Shown here piece by piece: positions 44,645 to 54,229 of a DNA stretch of 64,000 bases (within the stretch, counting starts at the first letter, position 1; each line of letters starts with the position of its first letter). The DNA is taken from positions 50,764 through 114,763 of the forward strand of contig CAYLYQ010000001.1 in assembly GCA_964388105.1 (NCBI GenBank). Direction: 5' to 3'. A program made the translations under genes and the position numbers. Source of the stretch: ZC4RG35 sp964388105. GTDB taxonomy: Bacteria; Actinomycetota; Acidimicrobiia; Spongiisociales; ZC4RG35. The notes under the pieces were generated by a model. The model was not told where the DNA came from. It was given only the letters and a program-made list of their open reading frames with translations, and searched no databases.

Positions 44645-45058
44645 ATGAAGAGATGGGCATACATAGCGACGATCGTCTTCGGAGTGGTGCTGATCGCAGG
44701 CGCTGCCGGGACCTGGATTCTGGTTTCTTCCACTCTCGACAGCCAGCGGATCACCGTGGCCGATGACGCCGATTGCGCCGCCGGCGCACAGGTGCGGGGA
44801 CCCTGGAGCGCGTACTGCCAGGCCCGGATCATCGACAAGCACACGCTGGAGATCACGGACGGCTTGACCTACGCGGAGCTCGATCGTGACGACCCCCGTC
44901 GCCAGACGGCGATGAACTCCTCCTTCCTCCAGGCTTCGCTCTTCACATCGATCCTCGCCTTCGGGGTGGCCGGACTGGCCGCACTGGCGGGCATCATGTT
45001 CGTCCTTCTCGGACTGGGCATGAAGGACGTGGCCGAGAAGACCAGCGAAGGCACCTGA
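44645..45058 (+). CDS. two-helix membrane protein
   Basis: A 137-residue protein of unknown function: a hydrophobic helix at about 7-28, an extracytoplasmic loop of about 70 residues containing two Cys (DADCAAGAQ and AYCQAR) that may form a disulfide, and a second helix at about 98-122 with a charged cytoplasmic end. Similar LigA-like annotated proteins occur in actinomycetes, but that name has no functional basis. GAAAGGA precedes the ATG. It follows marR by 87 bases and may be cotranscribed; a strong terminator follows. Confidence 0.8.
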   Translation: MKRWAYIATIVFGVVLIAGAAGTWILVSSTLDSQRITVADDADCAAGAQVRGPWSAYCQARIIDKHTLEITDGLTYAELDRDDPRRQTAMNSSFLQASLFTSILAFGVAGLAALAGIMFVLLGLGMKDVAEKTSEGT

Positions 45059-45081
45059 CCTGACCCAACGCGTCTGACCTT

Positions 45082-45104
45082 GGGGGCGCCCTCCGGGCGC
45101 CCCC
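45082..45104 (+). terminator. terminator hairpin
   Basis: GGGGGCGCCC-TCC-GGGCGCCCCC is a 10-bp perfect stem, followed by TTCGTCGTCT, 24 bases after the two-helix membrane gene. Confidence 0.75.
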
Positions 45105-45130
45105 TTCGTCGTCTGGGTACCGTTCCCACC

Positions 45131-46354
45131 GTGGGACAGGTCATCTCGGTGAGTTCGGCGACGGTGGGCCAGACGGCGGTGTTCAGCCTGGACCGATCAC
45201 TGACCGGCCAGGACCCCCGGGTGTTCGCCGGCACCCGTGCCGACGGTGACGACGCCGTGGCCCGGATGGCCGGTCGGATCCTCGCCGATCCCGAGGTCAC
45301 CCACGTTCACGTCCTGTCCAACGTGGTCACGGTCGGACGGACCGGGGAATGGGACATCGGCAGCCTCAACGAGGCGCGCGACACGATCGCCACGATGTTC
45401 GTCCACTACGGCGCCGAGGACCCAGACCGACTGAGGGCCCGGCACTACAACGCCACGATCACCCACATCAGGGAGCACAACCCGGATCTCTGGGTGCTCA
45501 AGGTTCGTCCCGACGAGCCGCCCCAGGACTACAAGCCCGGGCAGTACACGACGCTTGGCCTCGGGTACTGGGAGCCGCGGGCGGACGAGGCTGAAGAGGA
45601 GTTCGACCCCGAGAAGCACAATCGAATGGCCTTGCGCTCGTACTCGGTGTCGTCGTCGATCGTCGATGAGGCCGGCAGGCCACTCCCCCGCGGCGGGCCG
45701 GAAGTCGAGTTCTACATCGTCAAGGTCAGGCCTGGCCAGACCGAGATCCCGGCCCTCACCCCGCGCCTGTTCTCCAAGGGAGTGGGCGACCGCCTCTACA
45801 TGGGCCGCAAATTCGCCGGGCGTTACACGCTCGAGGGCATCGAGCCGACCGACAACCTCGTCTTCCTGAGCACGGGGACAGGCGAGGCCCCCCAGAACGC
45901 GATGCTGTCGGAGTTGATGCATCGGGGGCACGAAGGACGGGTCCTCAACGTCGTGTGCGTCCGCTACCTGGACGACCTCGCCTACACCGCCGAGCATGCC
46001 CGGGTGCAGGCCAACTGGCCCCGATACACCTATCACGCATTCGCCACGCGGGAGCCCGACCCTGGGACGGGGAAGAAGTACATCCAGGACCTGATCCTCG
46101 ACGGCACCGTCGAGGCGCTCCTGGGCGCACCACTCGACCCCGCCAACACGCATGTGTTCCTGTGCGGGAATCCCTCGATGATCGGGCTGCCGAAGTGGGG
46201 CGAGGACGGGTCACTCGCCTTCCCGCCCACCCTCGGAGTGTGCCAGATCCTCCACGAACGCGGCTTCACCCTCGACTTCAGACGCGAGAAGGGCAACGTC
46301 CACTACGAGGAGTTCTGGACCGAGCGCGGAGCGGTGCCACCCTCCGACGAATAG
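45131..46354 (+). CDS. Nfu-N-like domain fused to ferredoxin-NADP reductase
   Basis: A 407-residue protein. Residues about 5-95 resemble the Nfu/NifU N-terminal domain of iron-sulfur scaffold proteins (TAVFSLDRSLT, then EVTHVHVLSNVVTVGR and a Trp-containing helix). The rest is a ferredoxin-NADP+ reductase: FAD motif RSYS at 169-172 and NADP motif GTGEAP at about 249-254, with a C-terminal FTLDFRREKGNVHYEEFW end. It should shuttle electrons between NADPH and ferredoxin; the fused domain suggests docking to Fe-S clients. The GTG at 45131 fits the leaderless rule (TACCGT, seven bases). No cysteine CxxC scaffold module is present. Confidence 0.85.
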   Translation: MGQVISVSSATVGQTAVFSLDRSLTGQDPRVFAGTRADGDDAVARMAGRILADPEVTHVHVLSNVVTVGRTGEWDIGSLNEARDTIATMFVHYGAEDPDRLRARHYNATITHIREHNPDLWVLKVRPDEPPQDYKPGQYTTLGLGYWEPRADEAEEEFDPEKHNRMALRSYSVSSSIVDEAGRPLPRGGPEVEFYIVKVRPGQTEIPALTPRLFSKGVGDRLYMGRKFAGRYTLEGIEPTDNLVFLSTGTGEAPQNAMLSELMHRGHEGRVLNVVCVRYLDDLAYTAEHARVQANWPRYTYHAFATREPDPGTGKKYIQDLILDGTVEALLGAPLDPANTHVFLCGNPSMIGLPKWGEDGSLAFPPTLGVCQILHERGFTLDFRREKGNVHYEEFWTERGAVPPSDE

Positions 46355-46363
46355 GCCCGGAGG

Positions 46364-48628
<2,265 letters not shown>

Positions 48629-48687
48629 GTGACAACCCTATCGCCCGGGAGTAGCCGTACCGGGTAGGCCCTGCGACAATGATGGCG

Positions 48688-48996
48688 ATGCTCGAAACCG
48701 CCCTGCCAATCTCGGCCGAGAACGGCTACAAGGTGATGACCGGATGGCGGGTGGGACAGTCCCCCGAGGAGACCACGACCCGCTCCGGCCTGCTCGTGCC
48801 TGTCGGCACCAAGGACGGCAACGACGCCCTGGCCCTGGTCGACGTGCAGACCGGCCAGCGATTCTGGGCCGTGCCCACCGGGGCGTGGCGCTTCATCTGG
48901 CCTCCCACCGGCAAGCCGGTGATCGCGGTTCGCGAGTCGCAGATCATTGCCGAGGAAGAGCTGGATCACGTCGGAGACGAGGGCACCTACCTCTGA
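48688..48996 (+). CDS. hypothetical protein, 102 residues
   Basis: A small soluble protein I do not recognise. It has beta-rich character (GLLVPVGTKDGNDALALVDVQTGQRFWAVP) and a conserved-looking Trp-Pro segment, WRFIWPPTGKP. Three in-frame ATGs exist (48679, 48682, 48688). The third is chosen because GACAAT ends seven bases before it, the spacing of other leaderless genes; 48679 would overlap that box. It is divergent from maeB and upstream of hflX, separated from it by 55 bases. Confidence 0.65.
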   Translation: MLETALPISAENGYKVMTGWRVGQSPEETTTRSGLLVPVGTKDGNDALALVDVQTGQRFWAVPTGAWRFIWPPTGKPVIAVRESQIIAEEELDHVGDEGTYL

Positions 48997-49051
48997 TCCG
49001 GGTAAATAGACCTCGCTGGAGCGTTGTTTCCGGCACCATCGACCGAGCTTC

Positions 49052-50365
49052 ATGACCCAGGAACACACCTCCCGACGCGGCCGCCGCCTCACCGCAACCG
49101 TCACCGACCTCGAGGTCACGGTCCAGCGCGCCTTCCTGGTGGGCGTGCTCCTTCCCGGCCAGCTCGAGGAGACCGAGGAGAGGTCCCTCCAAGAGCTGGC
49201 TCTCCTCGCCGACACTGCCGGAGCCGAGGTCGTCGACTCTGAGGTGGTGCGGCGGTCCGAGATCGACCCCGCCACCTTCATCGGCAAGGGCAAGGCCGCT
49301 GAGCTGGCCGAGTTGACCAACGCCCTCGACATCGACGTGGTCCTATTCGACCACCAGCTGACCCCCGCTCAGCAGCGCAACCTCCAGAACCAGTTCGGGT
49401 GTGACGTCGTGGACCGGGAGGGCCTGATCCTCGACATCTTCGCCCAACACGCCCGCTCCAAGGTGGGCGCGATCCAGGTCGAGCTCGCCTTGCTCCGGTA
49501 TCACCTGCCGCGGCTGCGGGGCAAGGGAAAGAGCATGTCGCAGCAGTCGGCAGGAGCAGGAATCACCAACCGCGGGCCTGGCGAGACCAAGCTCGAGCTC
49601 GACCGGCGCAAGATCCTGACCCGGATCTCGAAGCTGGAGCGGGAGTTGAAGGCGTCGGTGGGCCATCAGGAGACGCAGCGCAAACAACGCCGCCGCAGCC
49701 TCCTCCCCCAGGTGTCCATCGTGGGCTACACGAACGCCGGCAAGTCGACACTCCTCAACGCCCTCACCGATTCGGACGCTCTGGTCGAGGACCGTCTCTT
49801 CGCCACCCTCGATCCGACGGTCCGCAGGTTCGAGGCGCCCGGTCACCGGCCGTTCCTGCTCGCCGACACGGTGGGATTCGTCCGGAGGCTCCCGCACGGC
49901 CTGGTCGAGGCCTTCCGATCGACCCTCCAGGAAGCTGCCGAGGCCGACCTGCTCCTCCATCTGGTGGACGGGACCGATGCCGACCTCCCGGGCCAGATAG
50001 CCGCGGTGCGAGAGGTGCTCTCCGAGATCGACGCCGACACCATCCCGGAGCTGCTGGTGGTCAACAAGGTCGACGTGCTCACGGACATGCAACGCCAGCG
50101 GATCTCGAACCAGTATCCCGACGCCGTCCTCGTCTCCGCCCTTTCCGGAGAAGGGCTCGATGAGCTCGTGGCGGCCTTGTCCTCAGCACTCGCTGCCGGA
50201 CTCGTCACCATGACCCTGGCCATTCCCTACGACCGCGGTGACCTCGTCGCCGCCGCCCACGAGATGGGCGAGGTGATCGAGGAGAAGCACGACGAGCGGG
50301 GCACGATCATCGACGTGCGGGTGCCGGTGGCCGTGGCCCCACGGTTCGCCGAGTTCGCCAGATGA
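49052..50365 (+). CDS. hflX: ribosome-associated GTPase HflX
   Basis: A 437-residue GTPase that binds 50S subunits and splits stalled ribosomes, also linked to macrolide tolerance in actinobacteria. The N-domain has FIGKGKAAEL and ALLRYHLPRLRGKGKSMSQQ; the linker GAGITNRGPGETKLE is the HflX signature. The G domain has GYTNAGKST, DTVGFVRRLP and NKVD. The ATG at 49052 has no obvious ribosome site. Its stop overlaps the YqeY start as ATGA. Confidence 0.95.
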   Translation: MTQEHTSRRGRRLTATVTDLEVTVQRAFLVGVLLPGQLEETEERSLQELALLADTAGAEVVDSEVVRRSEIDPATFIGKGKAAELAELTNALDIDVVLFDHQLTPAQQRNLQNQFGCDVVDREGLILDIFAQHARSKVGAIQVELALLRYHLPRLRGKGKSMSQQSAGAGITNRGPGETKLELDRRKILTRISKLERELKASVGHQETQRKQRRRSLLPQVSIVGYTNAGKSTLLNALTDSDALVEDRLFATLDPTVRRFEAPGHRPFLLADTVGFVRRLPHGLVEAFRSTLQEAAEADLLLHLVDGTDADLPGQIAAVREVLSEIDADTIPELLVVNKVDVLTDMQRQRISNQYPDAVLVSALSGEGLDELVAALSSALAAGLVTMTLAIPYDRGDLVAAAHEMGEVIEEKHDERGTIIDVRVPVAVAPRFAEFAR

Positions 50366-50703
50366 GCGACCTGGTCGCCAGCCTCCGGAAGTCGCTGCGG
50401 AAAGCCATGCTCGAGCGGGACGGGGGTGCTGTCTCCGCCCTGCGGTCGACTCTGGCTGCGATCGAGAACGCCGGTGCGGTCGAAACCGCAGGCAGGGGCC
50501 TGGCCATCGAAGAAGCGCCGGTGGGCGTGGGAGTCAACGATGTCGCCCGCCGCCATCTCGACCTGCGGCAGATCGAGCAGATCGTGGCCGGTGAGGCGGC
50601 GGACTACGAGTCCGCCGCGAGCCACTACGAGGAACTCGGCATGGCAGACGAGGCCTCTGCCCTGCGCGCCAAGGCGCGCATCCTCCGCGATCACCTGGCC
50701 TGA
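50362..50703 (+). CDS. GatB/YqeY domain-containing protein
   Basis: A 113-residue YqeY-like protein, the free-standing form of the tRNA-binding tail domain of GatB. The visible pattern is LRKSLRKAMLERDGGAVSALRSTLAAIENA at the start and the long helices with AADYESAASHYEELGMADEA. Its role is unknown; tRNA binding or amidotransferase support is proposed for the family. The ATGA overlap with hflX shows translational coupling. It is shorter than the usual 150 residues and lacks part of the N-terminal helix bundle. Confidence 0.85.
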   Translation: MSDLVASLRKSLRKAMLERDGGAVSALRSTLAAIENAGAVETAGRGLAIEEAPVGVGVNDVARRHLDLRQIEQIVAGEAADYESAASHYEELGMADEASALRAKARILRDHLA

Positions 50704-50707
50704 AGGC

Positions 50708-51442
50708 TCAGCCGACCAGTGTGGCGGCGCCCACGATGCCGGCGTTGTTGATCCGTGACGCCTTGACCACCCCGAGTTCGGGGTCCAAGAAGCCTGCCCA
50801 CTCGTCCCACGACTTGGTGATCCCGCCGCCGGCGATGATGAGCTGGGGGGCGAAGATCCTGCGCACGTACCGGAGGAAGCGGTTCGCGCGCGTGACCCAC
50901 TCCTCCCAGGTGAGCCCTTCCCTCTCCATCGCCGATGCGGCGAAGTAGTCCTCGCAGACGAGGTGGCCCTCCAGCTCCATGGAGCCCAGTTCGAGGTTGG
51001 GGACCAGCCGCCCGTCGTGGAGCAGGCCGCTCCCGATGCCGGTGCCGAACGTGATGATCAGGACCGTGCCGTCGATTCCGTGGGCGGCTCCGTACCTCGC
51101 CTCGCAGAGGGCGGCGGCGTCGGCGTCGTTGATCATCTCGATGTGGCGGCCGGTGGCCGCCTCGAGCAGTGAGGCGGCGTCGAGGCCGATCCACGTCGGA
51201 TCGATGTTGTTGGCGGTGCGGACGACGCCATCGACGACGACAGCCGGGAAGCCGACACCCATCGGCCCGTCCTCGCCCAGGTTCGCGACCAGGCCCGCGG
51301 CGGCTGCCACCACGGACTGCGGGGTGGCTGGCGTCGGTGTCTCCACGCGGAGTCTCTTCCCGACGAGCCGGCCGGTCTCCAGGTCGACGAGACCCGCCTT
51401 GATACCGGTACCGCCGATGTCGAGACCGACCGAAGTTGCCAT
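50708..51442 (-). CDS. ppgK: polyphosphate glucokinase (ROK family)
   Basis: A 244-residue glucokinase using polyphosphate or ATP. LDIGGTGIKAG is the phosphate motif; INDADAAALCEARYG and the GTGIGSGLLHDGRL loop carry the glucose and polyphosphate determinants of actinobacterial PPGK; no ROK zinc cysteines are present. A minus-strand TACCCT box (51452-51457) ends nine bases before ATG 51442. It is divergent from gnd, with the two -10 boxes only ten bases apart, coupling glucose phosphorylation to the pentose phosphate pathway. Its stop lies four bases from the convergent yqeY-like gene. Confidence 0.92.
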   Translation of the reverse strand: MATSVGLDIGGTGIKAGLVDLETGRLVGKRLRVETPTPATPQSVVAAAAGLVANLGEDGPMGVGFPAVVVDGVVRTANNIDPTWIGLDAASLLEAATGRHIEMINDADAAALCEARYGAAHGIDGTVLIITFGTGIGSGLLHDGRLVPNLELGSMELEGHLVCEDYFAASAMEREGLTWEEWVTRANRFLRYVRRIFAPQLIIAGGGITKSWDEWAGFLDPELGVVKASRINNAGIVGAATLVG

Positions 51443-51480
51443 TGACAGACCAGGGTAAGGCAGGCGATACCCTCTTGAGG

Positions 51481-52881
51481 GTGAGCAAGGCCGACGTCGG
51501 TGTGGTGGGAATGGGAGTGATGGGCGCCAACCTCGCCCTCAATCTGGCGGAGAAGGGCCATCGGGTGGTGGTTCACAACCGCACCTGGGAGGTCGCCGAG
51601 GCGTTCCTCGATTCTCCCGACGCTTCGCGCCTGGGGGTGACCGGGGCACGCACGTTGGAGCAGATGGCGGCCGCGATGAGCACCCCTCGAGTGTTTCTCC
51701 TCCTGGTCACTGCCGGCAGGGCTGTCGACGGGGTGATCGCCGATCTCCTTCCGCATCTCGAAGAAGGCGATGTCGTCATCGACGGCGGCAACTCCCTCTA
51801 CACGGACACCAACCGCCGCACCGCGGAGCTCGCCGCCCGGGGCATCAGGTTCATGGGCGTCGGAGTCTCCGGCGGCGAGGAGGGGGCACGCCACGGCCCG
51901 TCGTTGATGCTCGGTGGCGACGCCGAGGCCTGGCCCATCGTCGACACGATGCTGAAGTCGATCGCCGCCCAGGCTCCCGACGGCCAGCCCTGTTGTGACT
52001 GGGTCGGGCCCGCCGGGGCCGGACACTTCGTCAAGATGGTCCACAACGGCATCGAATACGGCGACATGCAAGTGATCGCGGAGGCCTACGACTTGATGCG
52101 GCGGGGCCTCGGGATGGAGCCCGCCCGGATCGCCGAGGTGTTCGCCGGCTGGAACGAGGGCCGACTCCGCTCGTATCTGATCGAGATCACCGCCGACATC
52201 CTGGCTGCGACCGAGAACGGCGTGCCGATGGTCGACCTCATCCTCGACGCGGCAGGCCAGAAGGGCACCGGCAAGTGGACGGTTATCGCCTCCATGGAGC
52301 TCGCCGAGCCGACTGCCCTCGTCGCCGAGGCGGTCTACGCCCGCATCGTCTCGTCGGACCCGGATCGGCGTGGGCGGGCGGCGGGGCTATTCCCGGGGAC
52401 GGGGACTCTCACCGGCGTCACCGTCGACGACATCGAAGCGGCGCTGTACGCCTCCAAGATCATCAGCTACTCGCAAGGTTTCCGCCTCATGCGCGCGGCG
52501 TCGGCCGAGTACGGATGGGGCATCGACCCGGGCGTGGTGGCATCCCTCTGGCGAGCGGGTTGCATCATCCGCGCGGCGTTCCTCGAGGACATCACGGCGG
52601 CGTATCGGGACGCGCCCGATCTCGAGGACCTGACATTCGCCTCCTTCTTCACCGACGCTCTCCGCTGGGCCGAGGGGCCCTGGCGCCGCGTGGTCGCCGG
52701 AGCGGCGGCGGCCGGCATCCCCGCACCCGCCTACTCATCGGCCCTGGCGTACTACGACGGGATGCGATCGGCGACCCTCCCCGCCAACCTGGTCCAGGCC
52801 CAACGCGACTATTTCGGGGCCCACACCTTCGAGCGCGTCGACCGCTCGCGCGGGGAGTGGTTCCACAGAGAATGGGATTAG
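51481..52881 (+). CDS. gnd: 6-phosphogluconate dehydrogenase
   Basis: Oxidative decarboxylation of 6-phosphogluconate to ribulose 5-phosphate with NADP; 466 residues, the long homodimeric type. GMGVMGANLALNLAEKG is the dinucleotide-binding loop, HNRT the NADP selectivity motif, GVGVSGGEEGARHGPSLM and KMVHNGIEYGDMQ the substrate site, and QKGTGKWT the second substrate loop. TACCCT ends seven bases before the GTG at 51481, predicting a leaderless mRNA. It is divergent from ppgK and convergent with serB. Confidence 0.96.
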   Translation: MSKADVGVVGMGVMGANLALNLAEKGHRVVVHNRTWEVAEAFLDSPDASRLGVTGARTLEQMAAAMSTPRVFLLLVTAGRAVDGVIADLLPHLEEGDVVIDGGNSLYTDTNRRTAELAARGIRFMGVGVSGGEEGARHGPSLMLGGDAEAWPIVDTMLKSIAAQAPDGQPCCDWVGPAGAGHFVKMVHNGIEYGDMQVIAEAYDLMRRGLGMEPARIAEVFAGWNEGRLRSYLIEITADILAATENGVPMVDLILDAAGQKGTGKWTVIASMELAEPTALVAEAVYARIVSSDPDRRGRAAGLFPGTGTLTGVTVDDIEAALYASKIISYSQGFRLMRAASAEYGWGIDPGVVASLWRAGCIIRAAFLEDITAAYRDAPDLEDLTFASFFTDALRWAEGPWRRVVAGAAAAGIPAPAYSSALAYYDGMRSATLPANLVQAQRDYFGAHTFERVDRSRGEWFHREWD

Positions 52882-52911
52882 CCCCCACGTCGTAGGGGAG
52901 ACACCCTCACG

Positions 52912-54141
52912 TCAAGCCGGCGGGAGGTCCGGCACCGGCATCAGAGGGGGCTGATTGAGGTCGTGGTCGCTGGCGTCCGCTTCCTCGACGTGCTCCCTCT
53001 GGATTCCGAGCAGGAAGAGGATCGGGTCCAGATAAGGGACTCTGATGCTCGTGTCAGCCTGCGCCGAGACCACCGGCTTGGCGTTGAACGCGATCCCCAG
53101 CCCCACCGAGCGCAGCATGTCGAGGTCGTTGGCGCCATCGCCGATCGCAACCACCTGGTCGAGTGATATCCCCTCTCTGGCCGCGATCTCGGCCACGAAC
53201 TGAGCCTTGCGGGGACCATCGACGAACTCGCCGACCAGCCGGCCGGTGAGCACACCGTCCACCACTTCGAGGGTGTTGGACAGGTAGTAGTCGATGCCCA
53301 GGCGCTCGGCGAGGGCACGCGAGAAGCGGGTGAATCCCGCCGACACGATGGCGGTCTTGATCCCGAGCCGGTGCAGCGTGCGGATCAGCGTCTTTGCCCC
53401 CGGCGTGAGAGTGATCTCCGAGGCCACCCTGCGGAGCGCGCCCTCGTCGAGGCCGGCGAGGAGGCGCACCCTCTCCAGGAGCGCCCCGGCGAAGTCGACC
53501 TCACCGGCAAGGGCTGCTGCCGTGAGAGCCGAGACCTCGGCCTCGACACCCTTCTCACGGGCGAGGAGGTCGATGACCTCCTCTTGGATCAACGTCGAGT
53601 CGACGTCCATCACCACCATCCGCTTGGCGCGTCTCGCCAGACCGTCGGGCTGGATGGCGACATCGATGGGAGTGGCTGCGGCCACCGTCACGAGGTCATC
53701 GGTGATGGCGGCGATGTCGCCGCCGGAGACGGTCAACTCGTAGCTGACCACCGGGTATCGGGAGAGGCGGACGATGCGTTCGATGTTGCCGCCGCCGAGG
53801 GCGATGGCGGAGGTGACAGCGGCGTACTCCTCGGCCGTGACGCGGGGGCCGATCACGGTGACCACGGAGAGCTTCTTCGGCGGGGTGGGTGTGGGGTCGA
53901 CCACCTCGAAGCTCACCTCGAGGTCGTTCTCCCAGGCGAAGTAGAGGATGTCGCGCACGGTCGCCTGCTCGGCCGGCACGCCGATGAGCACGTTCAACAT
54001 CAGCCGCCCCCGGATCGTGATCTGGCCGACGTCGTAGATCTCGCAGTTCTCGGAGGCCAGGAGGTCCATGAGGCCGGCCGCAATCCCCGGTCGATCGGGG
54101 CCGTGGATCGTGACGAGGACCGTCTTCAACTCATGGCTCAT
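52912..54141 (-). CDS. serB: phosphoserine phosphatase with two ACT domains
   Basis: Last step of serine synthesis. The 409-residue protein has two N-terminal ACT domains (HGPDRPGIAAGLMDLL near residue 12 and VVTVIGPRVTAEEY near 97) and a C-terminal HAD phosphatase with MDVDSTLIQEE, VSAGFTRFS and GDGANDLDML. This matches mycobacterial SerB2, which serine inhibits through the ACT domains. ATG 54141 is nine bases after a minus-strand TACCCT box. It is divergent from pepN and convergent with gnd. Confidence 0.95.
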   Translation of the reverse strand: MSHELKTVLVTIHGPDRPGIAAGLMDLLASENCEIYDVGQITIRGRLMLNVLIGVPAEQATVRDILYFAWENDLEVSFEVVDPTPTPPKKLSVVTVIGPRVTAEEYAAVTSAIALGGGNIERIVRLSRYPVVSYELTVSGGDIAAITDDLVTVAAATPIDVAIQPDGLARRAKRMVVMDVDSTLIQEEVIDLLAREKGVEAEVSALTAAALAGEVDFAGALLERVRLLAGLDEGALRRVASEITLTPGAKTLIRTLHRLGIKTAIVSAGFTRFSRALAERLGIDYYLSNTLEVVDGVLTGRLVGEFVDGPRKAQFVAEIAAREGISLDQVVAIGDGANDLDMLRSVGLGIAFNAKPVVSAQADTSIRVPYLDPILFLLGIQREHVEEADASDHDLNQPPLMPVPDLPPA

Positions 54142-54193
54142 CGACTTCCCAGGGTACGCGATCAACGCCACGACCCTTGCCCGGCGTCCCCGT

Positions 54194-54199
54194 TACCAT
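54194..54199 (+). promoter_or_regulatory. -10 box for pepN
   Basis: TACCAT at 54194-54199 would start transcription near 54207, leaving a leader of about 23 bases that contains AGGAG before the TTG start. It is one of the few leadered first genes here. Confidence 0.45.
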
Positions 54200-54229
54200 T
54201 CGGAAGACCCTTTCTCAGGAGCATTTCCC

